Shown: one piece after another, positions 9,815-17,793 of the stretch | Layout: each line of letters opens with the position of its first letter | Numbering within the stretch: the first letter of the stretch is position 1 | Source: Mycobacterium shinjukuense | Lineage (GTDB): Bacteria; Actinomycetota; Actinomycetes; Mycobacteriales; Mycobacteriaceae | Assembly: GCF_010730055.1 (NCBI RefSeq) | Contig: NZ_AP022575.1 | Coordinates: 1,364,001-1,428,000, forward strand | Direction of reading: 5' to 3' | Length of the DNA: 64,000 bases | The notes under the pieces: generated by a model | What the model saw: only the letters and a program-made list of their open reading frames with translations | Told to the model about the DNA's origin: nothing | Databases searched by the model: none | Translations under genes and position numbers: made by a program

Positions 9815-10154
9815 CCAGTGGTCTCGCTCGTTCGTAAGTTCGTCGGGGGGTCTCGGCGTTCTGACAGGCTGCTCCAGGCGTTGCACTTTCCTCATCTGCC
9901 CCACGTGTACCTGGAACTGACCGACATACACAGTGCCCGCCTACCAGCGACAGCCACGGTTGTCGCTGCTAGGCGGGCGCATCGCATATCCCTACCGCGC
10001 CGAAACGCGTGAGGCAGGTGTGACAACAGGGAACGTGCACCGTGCGCACCGGGTCGCCAACAGCCGCGCACGTGGGGTCTCGGCGGTGGCGGCGCCGGCG
10101 GCATGGGCGGCGCTGGTTCCAACCCCCTGACTAACCTACGAGCGAGACCGCTGG
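9815..10154. mobile_element. Putative 340-bp MITE-like element with inverted ends
   Basis: A 17-bp sequence CCAGTGGTCTCGCTCGT at 9815-9831 recurs inverted at 10138-10154 with one mismatch. Similarity continues inwards more weakly (AAGTTCGTCGGGGGG against AGGTTAGTCAGGGGG after a 4-base offset). Between them lies copy 1 of the 178-bp hairpin repeat and a short Gly-coding stretch. I see no transposase and no clear target-site duplication. It fills the gap between the Rv2042c homologue and the sugar-binding lipoprotein gene. The boundaries are inferred from the inverted ends only. Confidence 0.5.
9849..10026 (+). repeat. 178-bp dispersed hairpin repeat, copy 1
   Basis: This segment aligns without gaps to the reverse complement of 48445-48622, with about 20 mismatches by my count. 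At its centre (9935-9978) is a 44-bp near-perfect palindrome with arms beginning GCCCGCCTACCAGCGAC and a 2-nt centre. Short open frames run through both copies on both strands, but the dominant feature is the palindrome, so I treat it as noncoding. Confidence 0.75.
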
Positions 10155-10190
10155 TCGGCACCGCGGTCGGGGCCCACAATCGGGAGCGTC

Positions 10191-11507
10191 ATGTTCGATG
10201 AGCCGTTGAGGCGGCGGACCCTGCTGCGCGGCGCGGGTGCGCTCACCGCCGCGGCGCTGGCGCCGTGGGCCGCGGGCTGCGGGTCCGGCGATGACGCGCT
10301 GACCTTCTTCTTCGCGGCCAATCCGGACGAGATCCGTCCCCGGATGCGCGTCGTCAACGAATTCCAGCGCCGTCACCCCGACATCACGGTGCGCCCGCTG
10401 CTGTCGGGACCGGGCGTCATGCAGCAATTGTCGACATTTTGCGCGGGCGGAAAATGCCCCGACGTGCTGATGGCATGGGAACTGACCTACGCCGAGCTGG
10501 CCGACCGGGGGGTGTTGCTCGACCTCAACACCTTGTTGGCGCGCGACCACGCGTTCGCCGCGGAACTGAAGGCCGACGGCATCCCCGCGCTGTACGACAC
10601 CTTCACGTTCAACGGTGGCCAGTACGCTTTTCCGGAGCAATGGTCGGGAAACTACCTGTACTACAACAAACAGCTCTTCGACGAGGCGGGGGTGCGACCG
10701 CCGCCGGGCGACTGGGAACGCTCGTGGAGCTTCGCCGAGTTCCTGGACGCCGCCCGGGCACTGACCCAGCGCGAGGGGTCGGGGCGGGTCACGCGATGGG
10801 GTTTCGTCAACGCATGGGTCGCGGTCTACTCGGCGGGGCTGTTCGCCATGAACAACGGTGTGCCGTGGTCGACCCCGCGGGTCAACCCGACCCACCTCAA
10901 CTTTGACGACCACGCCTTCATCGAAGCCGTGCAGTTCTACGCCGATCTGATCAACAAGTACCGGGTGGCCCCCAGCATCTCCGACCAGCAGTCGATGTCG
11001 ACGGCGGACCTGTTTTCGGTGGGCAAGGCCGCGATGGCGCTCGCTGGGCACTGGCGCTACCCGACGTTCGATCGGGCCGCCGGCCTGGACTTCGACGTCG
11101 CGCCGCTGCCCATGGGTCCCCGCGCGAGCGCCGCGTGCTCGAATATCGGCGTGACCGGGCTCGCCATCGCGGCGACCAGTCGACGCAGGGAGCAGGCCTG
11201 GGAGTTCGTGAAGTTCGCCACCGGCCCCGTCGGGCAGGCCCTGATCGGTGAATCCAGCCTGTTCGTACCGGTGCTGCGGTCTGCGATCACATCCGCAGGA
11301 TTCGCCGGCGCGCACCGGCGGCTCGGCAACCTCAGCGTGCTTACCGACGGCCCGGACCACTCGGCGGGCATGCCGATCACCCCGGCGTGGGAAAAGATCA
11401 ACGCGCTGATGGATCGCAACTTCGGGCCCGTGCTGCGGGGATCCCGGCCGGCGACGTCGCTGACCGGGCTGGCACGTGCCGTCGACGAGGTGCTGCGCAA
11501 CCCATGA
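10191..11507 (+). CDS. ABC-transporter sugar-binding lipoprotein (Rv2041c homologue)
   Basis: This is the extracytoplasmic solute-binding component of a carbohydrate importer, 438 residues. The N-terminus has a Tat-like RRRTLLRG followed by a hydrophobic stretch and a lipobox AAGC at about residue 27, so the mature protein is probably a lipoprotein on the outer face of the membrane. The body has family 1 solute-binding features: an N-terminal lobe with FQRRHPDITV, and YLYYNKQLFDEAGV. The ATG start is given by the signal peptide. The stop overlaps the first permease gene (ATGA), making one operon of four genes through 14350. The sugar is not identifiable from sequence. Confidence 0.9.
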   Translation: MFDEPLRRRTLLRGAGALTAAALAPWAAGCGSGDDALTFFFAANPDEIRPRMRVVNEFQRRHPDITVRPLLSGPGVMQQLSTFCAGGKCPDVLMAWELTYAELADRGVLLDLNTLLARDHAFAAELKADGIPALYDTFTFNGGQYAFPEQWSGNYLYYNKQLFDEAGVRPPPGDWERSWSFAEFLDAARALTQREGSGRVTRWGFVNAWVAVYSAGLFAMNNGVPWSTPRVNPTHLNFDDHAFIEAVQFYADLINKYRVAPSISDQQSMSTADLFSVGKAAMALAGHWRYPTFDRAAGLDFDVAPLPMGPRASAACSNIGVTGLAIAATSRRREQAWEFVKFATGPVGQALIGESSLFVPVLRSAITSAGFAGAHRRLGNLSVLTDGPDHSAGMPITPAWEKINALMDRNFGPVLRGSRPATSLTGLARAVDEVLRNP

Positions 11508-12445
11508 CCGCGACCGGCATGTCCACCGCGCGGGCCCCGAAGGGCACCCGCCGCCCGGGACGACGCGCGCGCGCCGGTCGGCTGTTCGTCGCCCCCAACC
11601 TGGCCGCGGTGATGGTGTTCCTGCTGTTTCCGCTGGGTTTCTCGCTGTACATGAGTCTGCAGCGGTGGGACCTGTTCACGCCGCCGCGGTTCGTGGGTCT
11701 GGCGAACTTCGAGAACCTGTTCACCTCCGACCCGCTGTTTCTCATCGCCGTGCGCAATACGGCGATCTTCACCCTCGGCAGCGTGCTGCCCACCGTCGTC
11801 ATCAGCCTTCTTGTCGCCGGGGTGCTGAACCGGAAAGTCAAGGGCATCAGCATCTTTCGCACCATCGTCTTTCTGCCGCTGGCGATCTCGTCGGTGGTGA
11901 TGGCGGTGGTGTGGCAGTTCGTCTTCAACACCGACGACGGGCTGCTCAACATCATGCTCGGCTGGATCGGGATCGGACCCATCCCGTGGCTGGTCGAACC
12001 CCACTGGGCCATGGTGGCGCTCTGCCTGGTCAGCGTGTGGCGCAGCGTGCCGTTCGCCACCGTGGTCTTGCTGGCGGCGATGCAGGGAGTTCCGGACAAC
12101 GTCTACGAGGCCGCCAAGATCGACGGCGCCGGCGAGGTTCGCCAGTTCGTGTCCATCACGGTGCCGCTGATCCGTGGGTCGATCTCGTTTGTGGTGGTCA
12201 TCTCGATCATCCACGCGTTCCAGGCGTTTGACCTGGTCTACGTCCTCACCGGCGCCAACGGCGGACCGGAAACCGGGACGTATGTGCTGGGCATCATGCT
12301 GTTCCAGCACGCCTTTTCGTTCCTGGAGTTCGGGTATGCCTCGGCATTGGCCTGGGTGATGTTCGCGATCCTGTTGGTGCTGACCGTGCTGCAGTTTCGG
12401 ATCACCCGGCGACGTTCCTGGGAGGGTTCCCGTGGTTTGGGTTGA
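11504..12445 (+). CDS. Sugar ABC transporter permease, MalF/UgpA type (Rv2040c homologue)
   Basis: This inner-membrane permease has about six hydrophobic segments, the first at roughly residues 27-50. It carries the cytoplasmic EAA loop EAAKIDGAGEVRQFVSITVPL that docks on the ATPase. I chose the ATG at 11504, which overlaps the lipoprotein stop in ATGA; the upstream extension of the open frame is a shadow of the lipoprotein gene. The Arg-rich first 25 residues (RRPGRRARAGR) precede the first transmembrane helix and fit a cytoplasmic tail. It forms a heterodimer with the next gene product. Confidence 0.92.
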   Translation: MTATGMSTARAPKGTRRPGRRARAGRLFVAPNLAAVMVFLLFPLGFSLYMSLQRWDLFTPPRFVGLANFENLFTSDPLFLIAVRNTAIFTLGSVLPTVVISLLVAGVLNRKVKGISIFRTIVFLPLAISSVVMAVVWQFVFNTDDGLLNIMLGWIGIGPIPWLVEPHWAMVALCLVSVWRSVPFATVVLLAAMQGVPDNVYEAAKIDGAGEVRQFVSITVPLIRGSISFVVVISIIHAFQAFDLVYVLTGANGGPETGTYVLGIMLFQHAFSFLEFGYASALAWVMFAILLVLTVLQFRITRRRSWEGSRGLG

Positions 12446-13274
12446 TCGAGTGGTCCAGCGCAACGTCTTTCGCGGCATCGTGGTGTACGCCGCGCTGATC
12501 GCGATCGCGTGGTGTGCGCTGTTCCCGATCCTGTGGGCGCTGTCGGGCTCGTTGAAGACCGACGGTGAGGTGAGCGAGGCGACGCTGTTCCCGTCGCACC
12601 CGCAGTGGTCCAACTATCGTGCGGTGTTCGCGCTGATGCCGTTCTGGCGGATGTTCTTCAACACCGTGCTGTATGCCGGATGCGTCACGGCCGGGCAGGT
12701 CTTCTTCTGCTCACTGGCCGGATACGCGTTCGCGCGACTCGAGTTTCGCGGACGCGAGACGTTGTTCGTGGTGTACCTGGGCACGTTGATGGTGCCGTTG
12801 ACCGTCACGGTGATCCCGCAGTTCATCCTCATGCGGACGGTGGGATGGGTCGACACACCCTGGGCGATGATCGTGCCGGGGTTGTTCGGCGGTGCGTTCG
12901 GCACCTATCTGATGCGACAGTTCTTCCGCACCCTGCCCGCCGATCTGGAGGAGGCCGCGATTCTGGACGGTTGCTCGCCCTGGCAGATCTACTGGCGAAT
13001 TCTGTTGCCCCACGCCAGACCCGCGGTGATGGTGCTGGGCGTGCTCACCTGGGTCACCGTGTGGAATGACTTTTTATGGCCGCTGTTGATGATCCAGCGC
13101 AATAGCCTGGCCACGCTGACGCTTGGCCTGGTTCGGCTGCGCGGCGAATACGTCGCGCGCTGGCCGGTGTTGATGGCGGCCTCGATGCTGATCCTGCTGC
13201 CCCTGGTCGTGCTCTACGCGGCCGCGCAACGCTCCTTTGTCCGCGGGATCGCGGTGACCGGGATGGGCGGGTAA
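12432..13274 (+). CDS. Sugar ABC transporter permease, MalG/UgpE type (Rv2039c homologue)
   Basis: This second permease has 280 residues and six predicted membrane helices. Its EAA loop EEAAILDGCSPWQIYWRILLP lies near residues 175-195. The GTG start overlaps the preceding gene by 14 bases, and the ABC ATPase gene begins 5 bp after its stop, so expression is coupled. It pairs with the upstream permease to form the translocation channel. Confidence 0.92.
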   Translation: MVWVDRVVQRNVFRGIVVYAALIAIAWCALFPILWALSGSLKTDGEVSEATLFPSHPQWSNYRAVFALMPFWRMFFNTVLYAGCVTAGQVFFCSLAGYAFARLEFRGRETLFVVYLGTLMVPLTVTVIPQFILMRTVGWVDTPWAMIVPGLFGGAFGTYLMRQFFRTLPADLEEAAILDGCSPWQIYWRILLPHARPAVMVLGVLTWVTVWNDFLWPLLMIQRNSLATLTLGLVRLRGEYVARWPVLMAASMLILLPLVVLYAAAQRSFVRGIAVTGMGG

Positions 13275-13279
13275 CGCCG

Positions 13280-14350
13280 GTGGCTTCGGTGAGTTTCCAG
13301 CGGGCCACGCGGCGGTATCCCGGCACGGATCGCCCCGCCCTGGACCGCCTGGACCTGATGGTGGGCGACGGCGAGTTCGTGGTCCTGGTCGGGCCGTCCG
13401 GATGCGGCAAGACGACCTCGCTGCGGCTGGTGGCCGGCCTGGAATCGCTGGATTCCGGGAGCATCCGGATCGGCGACCGCGACGTCACCAACGTCGAGCC
13501 CAAGGACCGCGACGTGGCGATGGTCTTCCAGAACTATGCCCTGTATCCCCACATGACGGTGGCGCAGAACATGGGTTTCGCGTTGAAAGTCGCCAACATT
13601 TCGAAGTTCGAGATCCGCGAGCGCGTGCTGGCCGCGGCGAAACTGCTGGATCTGCAACCGTATCTGGATCGCAAGCCCAAGGACCTGTCCGGCGGCCAGC
13701 GGCAGCGGGTGGCGATGGGCCGCGCGATCGTGCGTCGGCCGCAGGTGTTCCTGATGGACGAGCCGCTGTCGAATCTGGACGCCAAACTGCGCGTGCAGAC
13801 CCGCAACCAGATCGCGGCGTTGCAGCGCCAACTCGGCACCACCACGGTCTATGTCACCCATGACCAGGTGGAGGCCATGACCATGGGCGACCGGGTGGCG
13901 GTGTTGCGCGACGGCGTGCTGCAGCAGTGCGCCGCGCCGCGCGAGCTGTACCGCAGTCCGGGCAACGTGTTCGTCGCCGGCTTCATCGGATCTCCGGCGA
14001 TGAACCTGTTCACCCTCCCCGTCGTGGATTCCGCGGTCTCGTTGGGAGACTGGCTGATCCCCGTGCCGCGTGAGATCGCCGGCAGGGCGGCCGAGGTCGT
14101 CGTCGGGGTGCGCCCCGAGCATTTCGAGCTGGGCAGTCTGGGTGTCGAGATGGACGTCGACGTGGTCGAAGAGCTCGGGGCGGACGCCTACCTGTATGGC
14201 CGGATCAGCGGATCCGGCAAGGTCGTCGGCAAACCCGTCGTGGCGCGCACCGACGGGCGCGATCCGCCCGACAAGGGCACCCGCGTGCGGCTGCATCCGC
14301 AGCCCGGGCACCTGCACTTTTTCGGTGTCGACGGGCGTCGCCTCGGCTGA
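13280..14350 (+). CDS. Sugar ABC transporter ATP-binding protein, MalK/UgpC type (Rv2038c homologue)
   Basis: This is the energising ATPase of the importer, 356 residues. Visible motifs are Walker A GPSGCGKTT near residue 38, the Q-loop at VFQNYALYPHMTV, signature LSGGQRQRVAMGRA, Walker B VFLMDEPLSNLD and the switch His in YVTHDQVEA. The C-terminal ~120 residues form the OB-fold/TOBE regulatory domain usual in carbohydrate importers; such subunits can serve more than one permease pair. The GTG start follows the permease stop by 5 bp. The operon ends here: the next gene converges after 33 bp. The M. tuberculosis membrane gene Rv2037c is missing at this point. Confidence 0.93.
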   Translation: MASVSFQRATRRYPGTDRPALDRLDLMVGDGEFVVLVGPSGCGKTTSLRLVAGLESLDSGSIRIGDRDVTNVEPKDRDVAMVFQNYALYPHMTVAQNMGFALKVANISKFEIRERVLAAAKLLDLQPYLDRKPKDLSGGQRQRVAMGRAIVRRPQVFLMDEPLSNLDAKLRVQTRNQIAALQRQLGTTTVYVTHDQVEAMTMGDRVAVLRDGVLQQCAAPRELYRSPGNVFVAGFIGSPAMNLFTLPVVDSAVSLGDWLIPVPREIAGRAAEVVVGVRPEHFELGSLGVEMDVDVVEELGADAYLYGRISGSGKVVGKPVVARTDGRDPPDKGTRVRLHPQPGHLHFFGVDGRRLG

Positions 14351-14383
14351 GCGGATCCGGCGCCGGCGGCCGGCCATCACCGG

Positions 14384-15496
14384 CTACTCCAGTCGTTGGG
14401 CCAGCGTTGCCGTCCCGGGACCCGAGAGGTCAGCCAGGGCCGCGGGCCGGCCGGCCATCGCCATGAGCAGTGCCTCGCCGGGGCCGGTTACCTCGGGCCC
14501 GCGGCCGTGTACCCAGTCGACATCGGTGGCGCGCAGGCGCAATCCCTTGATTCGTGGCCGAGCGCCAAGCCGAGGGTTCCTCGGCGTCAGCCACAGAACG
14601 CGGGTGAGCCGCTCGGCGGGGATGGTGCGGGGCCGGCCCAGTGCGCGCCGGATGTCTTGGTGGTGGATCATGGCGTCCAGCAGAGCGATCATGCCGCCGA
14701 AACCCGCCGTCAGCCCGCGTGGTTGCAGGTGTTGACCGGCATAGTCGAGCAACTCATCCGGGCTCCGCGCGGCGAACTCGTGCACGCCGACCTCGTTGGC
14801 GCGCACCACCCGGCCCTTGATGAACCGCTTGACCAACCCGAATGCGTTGAGATCTTCGTAGCTGAACATATGCGCGACAACGTCTTTGACGCTCCAGCCG
14901 TCGCACAGGCTGGGTGTGGCCCACTGCTGCGGTGTGAGCGTTGCCAAAAACTCCACCAGCTCGGCACGCTCGGCGCGGGCCATGTCCATCAGGGCGGCGG
15001 GTGCGCCATCTCCGGGGCGGGTCATGTGGCGCACCAGGCCGGCATAGCGGTCCAGGTACCGCGGCCACCCGTCAGCGCTGTCCACGCCGTCGGCGATCGA
15101 CTCCCAGCCCGGACCATGGCGGTCGAGGTGACGGTGTACCAGATCCACCCGCGTTCGCCGCGGGGACTCGGCGGTGAAGCGCACCTCGACCTCACTGGTC
15201 TTGGATAGGTCGCGTTGCAGTTGCCAGGCCGGATCGATGTCCCAGGTGAACACCACCCGGGTGGGTGGTTCGTAGACCAGCACGCGCGCCCATGGGCACA
15301 CGGTCCCGTCAACTCCACGATCGTAAATATGGCCTCCCGCATGGCATTCGAACACCGTCTCGGCGATCGGGACGGCAAGCAGGTTGTGCTCGCGGGGTTT
15401 GAAGTCGCCGAACCGCGCGGTGAACACCTCGAACGCGCGCTCGATCGAGGCGTTGACGACAACACGGTGATGAACAGCGGTTCGCCGGGGTGTCAT
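14384..15496 (-). CDS. SRPBCC (AHSA1) domain fused to mycothiol-dependent/DinB-like domain (Rv2035-Rv2036 fusion)
   Basis: One uninterrupted frame of 370 residues carries both homologues. Residues 1-~160 form an SRPBCC/Bet v 1 domain of the AHSA1 type (VVVNASIERAFEVFTARFG, VVFTWDI). Residues ~170-370 form a mycothiol-dependent maleylpyruvate-isomerase-like four-helix domain (ERAELVEFLATLTPQQW, LCDGWSVKDVVAHM, and the metal-ligand-like MIHHQDIRRALG). In M. tuberculosis these are the separate genes Rv2035 and Rv2036. An internal Met at the old junction (MDMARAERAE) could still start a second product. The ATG overlaps the ArsR stop in ATGA, so the regulator and this protein are co-expressed. Function is unknown. 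Confidence 0.82.
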   Translation of the reverse strand: MTPRRTAVHHRVVVNASIERAFEVFTARFGDFKPREHNLLAVPIAETVFECHAGGHIYDRGVDGTVCPWARVLVYEPPTRVVFTWDIDPAWQLQRDLSKTSEVEVRFTAESPRRTRVDLVHRHLDRHGPGWESIADGVDSADGWPRYLDRYAGLVRHMTRPGDGAPAALMDMARAERAELVEFLATLTPQQWATPSLCDGWSVKDVVAHMFSYEDLNAFGLVKRFIKGRVVRANEVGVHEFAARSPDELLDYAGQHLQPRGLTAGFGGMIALLDAMIHHQDIRRALGRPRTIPAERLTRVLWLTPRNPRLGARPRIKGLRLRATDVDWVHGRGPEVTGPGEALLMAMAGRPAALADLSGPGTATLAQRLE

Positions 15497-15816
15497 GAGC
15501 CATCTCCTTCGATGTCGAGGGTATGCGCGTAGGCGGCCAGGGCCTGGGTCCAGAACCGGTCGAGGTCGGCGCGCAGTGCGTCGAGCCCGGCCGGGTCCAG
15601 CTGGTAGACGCGACGGGTTCCCCTGGCGCGATCGCACACCAGCCCGGCCGACTTGAGCACCTTGAGGTGCTGTGACACCGCCGGCCGGCTGACGGGAAGG
15701 TCGCGGGCCAATTCCCCGACGGCCAATGGGCCATGCGCCAGGCGTTCCACGATGGCCCGCCGGGTCCCGTCAGCCAGGGCCTGCCACGCCTCACCGGTAC
15801 ATCGGTAAGCGGTCAC
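15493..15816 (-). CDS. ArsR-family transcriptional regulator (Rv2034 homologue)
   Basis: This winged-helix regulator has about 107 residues (ALADGTRRAIVERLAHGPLAVGELARDLPVSRPAVSQHLKVLKSAGLV). It has no cysteine cluster, so metal sensing is unlikely. I chose the GTG at 15816 because the similarity begins there; the open frame upstream reads through a 15-bp tandem repeat and is spurious. In M. tuberculosis Rv2034 is reported to repress itself and act on phoP. The inverted repeat at 15822-15837, 6 bases before the start, fits self-regulation. Confidence 0.86.
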   Translation of the reverse strand: MTAYRCTGEAWQALADGTRRAIVERLAHGPLAVGELARDLPVSRPAVSQHLKVLKSAGLVCDRARGTRRVYQLDPAGLDALRADLDRFWTQALAAYAHTLDIEGDGS

Positions 15817-15821
15817 GAACC

Positions 15822-15837
15822 GTAAGTCTATACTTAC
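15822..15837. promoter_or_regulatory. Inverted repeat, probable ArsR operator
   Basis: GTAAGT-CTAT-ACTTAC lies immediately upstream of the arsR-type start codon. A further GGTAAG half-site is at 15804-15809, inside the coding start. The position suits autorepression. Confidence 0.55.
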
Positions 15838-15890
15838 CGATGTTGGTCGGCAATGCCGCGCCCATGTCGGCGCGGGGTCCGGCCATGGTC

Positions 15891-15980
15891 GGATCGGACA
15901 TGGCCGGATCGGACATGGCCGGATCAGACATGGCCGGATCAGACATGGCCAGATCAGACATGGCCAGATCAAAAAATGGT
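15891..15980 (+). repeat. 15-bp tandem repeat, six units
   Basis: Six consecutive 15-bp units lie between the ArsR gene and the aldehyde dehydrogenase: GGATCGGACATGGCC twice, GGATCAGACATGGCC twice, AGATCAGACATGGCC once, and a degenerate last unit. Changes accumulate stepwise along the array, as expected from replication slippage. The array is intergenic and may vary in copy number. Confidence 0.9.
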
Positions 15981-16120
15981 CGGGCGGAGACGTCGATCGT
16001 GTGGGCCGGCTCGGTTAACCTTCCAACGGTCGGCCTCCTCGGTTCCGCGCGCCGCCAACGGCCCGAGCGCCGCGACCAGCACCAAGGACACACCGCAGTG
16101 AACACCCCGAGGGAGGCATG

Positions 16121-17623
16121 ATGGACGACCACAACGGCAGCCGGCAGATCGCGGTGGAGAATCCCGCCACCGGCGAGGTGATCGCGCACGTGCCCGACAT
16201 GACACCCGAGCAGGTCGCCGAGCTGGCCCGGCGCGGCCGCGCCGCCCAACCGGTATGGGAAGCACTAGGGTTCGACGGGCGGGCAAAGGTGCTCAAGCGG
16301 ATGCAGCGCTGGATCATGGACAACGCCGATGAGCTGGTCCGCACCATCTGCTCGGAGACCGGCAAGGCCTACGAAGACGCTCAGATCGCCGAATTATCTT
16401 ACGGTGCAGCGGCATTCGGCTTCTGGGCGGATCACGCGCCGCGCTACCTTGCCGACGAGCGGATCCACTCGTCATCGATCTTCGTCAAGAACAAACGGCT
16501 GGTCCTGCGGTACCGCCCGGTCGGGCTGGTCGGTGTTATCGGTCCGTGGAACTACCCCCTGACCAACTCGTTCGGCGACTGCATACCGGCGCTGGCCGCC
16601 GGCAACAGCGTCATCCTCAAGCCCTCGGAAATAACACCGTTGACATCGCTCTTCCTGGCAAAGGGCCTGGCCGCGTGCGGGCTGCCGGCGGACGTCTTCG
16701 CGGTGGCGACCGGACGCGGGGCCACCGGCGCGGCGGTGGTCGACGAGGTCGACATGATCATGTTCACCGGGTCGACCGCCACCGGCCGCAAGATCGCCAT
16801 GCGCGCCGCCGAGCGGCTGATCCCGGCATCGCTGGAACTCGGCGGCAAGGATCCGATGATCGTGCTCGCCGACGCCAACATCGAACGCGCGGCCAACCAC
16901 GCGGCCTACTACTCGATGTTCAACTGCGGGCAGACGTGCATCTCGATCGAGCGCTGCTATGTCGAGGCACCGGTCTATGACGAATTCGTCGCCCGGGTCA
17001 CCGACAAGGTGCGCGCGATACGCCAGGGTGTGCCCACCGGACCCGGAACGGTCGACGTCGGATCGCTGACCTTTCCACCGCAAGTGGAGACGGTGGAACG
17101 CCACGTCGAGGATGCGCGCGCACGCGGCGCCAAGATCCTCACCGGGGGAAAGCGCGGGCGAACCACCGGCTACTGGTACGAACCGACGGTGCTCGTCGAT
17201 GTCAACCACGACATGGCCTGCATGCGCGAGGAGACCTTCGGTCCGACGCTGCCGATCATGAAGGTCGCCGACGCCGAGGAGGCGATCCGGCTGGCCAACG
17301 ACTCGGAGTACGGGTTGTGCGCGGCGGTGTTTTCCCGAGACACCGCGCGCGCCGAAGCGGTGGCGCGTCGGATCAACGCCGGCGCGGTCACGATCAACGA
17401 TGCGCTGCTCAACTACACCGCGCTGGAACTGCCGATGGGCGGGGCCAAGCCGGGTTCGGGCATCGGCTATCGACACGGCGCCGGCGGAATTCGAAAGTAC
17501 TGCCGCCACCAGTCGCTGTTTATCTCGCGCATCAATCCCGGCTGGGACCCGCACATGTACCCCTACACCGCCTGGCGCAGCCGGCTTTTCGCCCGACTGC
17601 TGCGCCTGCTGAATCGGGGCTGA
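16121..17623 (+). CDS. NAD(P)-dependent aldehyde dehydrogenase family protein
   Basis: This soluble oxidoreductase of about 500 residues belongs to the ALDH superfamily. The motifs are PWNYPLTN, the glutamate loop LELGGKDP, and the catalytic Cys in NCGQTC near residue 270. It converts an aldehyde to a carboxylate (semialdehyde-type substrates are possible). The sequence GGGAGG at about 16111-16116 favours the second ATG (16121) over 16118. The C-terminal tail (MYPYTAWRSRLFARLLRLL) is basic and amphipathic and may associate with the membrane. It stands alone, with 170 bp before the next gene. Confidence 0.9.
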   Translation: MDDHNGSRQIAVENPATGEVIAHVPDMTPEQVAELARRGRAAQPVWEALGFDGRAKVLKRMQRWIMDNADELVRTICSETGKAYEDAQIAELSYGAAAFGFWADHAPRYLADERIHSSSIFVKNKRLVLRYRPVGLVGVIGPWNYPLTNSFGDCIPALAAGNSVILKPSEITPLTSLFLAKGLAACGLPADVFAVATGRGATGAAVVDEVDMIMFTGSTATGRKIAMRAAERLIPASLELGGKDPMIVLADANIERAANHAAYYSMFNCGQTCISIERCYVEAPVYDEFVARVTDKVRAIRQGVPTGPGTVDVGSLTFPPQVETVERHVEDARARGAKILTGGKRGRTTGYWYEPTVLVDVNHDMACMREETFGPTLPIMKVADAEEAIRLANDSEYGLCAAVFSRDTARAEAVARRINAGAVTINDALLNYTALELPMGGAKPGSGIGYRHGAGGIRKYCRHQSLFISRINPGWDPHMYPYTAWRSRLFARLLRLLNRG

Positions 17624-17793
17624 CGCCCAGCCAGCGGCCGACGGCGTCCAGCATCCCGCGCCTCCCGCCGTCGTGGTTTCGCCCATGTGACGTTCGTCTC
17701 GATGGCGTAAATCACTTCCGCTGCCCGTCACGTTGTGGCGTGCGCCGTGCACTAAGGCCATGAAGACCATCGCTGGAGAAACGGAGAAAGTCC

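Noticed and set aside
9892..10179. Minus-strand ORF in repeat copy 1, similar to the ORF at 48340-48579
   Set aside because: The similarity follows the nucleotide repeat itself. Several frames remain open in both copies and the central palindrome dominates, so coding is not supported.
15493..15972. ArsR start at 15972 with an N-terminal WPC/IRPC repeat
   Set aside because: That extension is translation of the 15-bp tandem repeat; the winged-helix similarity begins at the GTG at 15816.
15891..15980. CRISPR-like array
   Set aside because: The 15-bp units are directly adjacent without spacers and no cas genes are present, so it is a simple tandem repeat.
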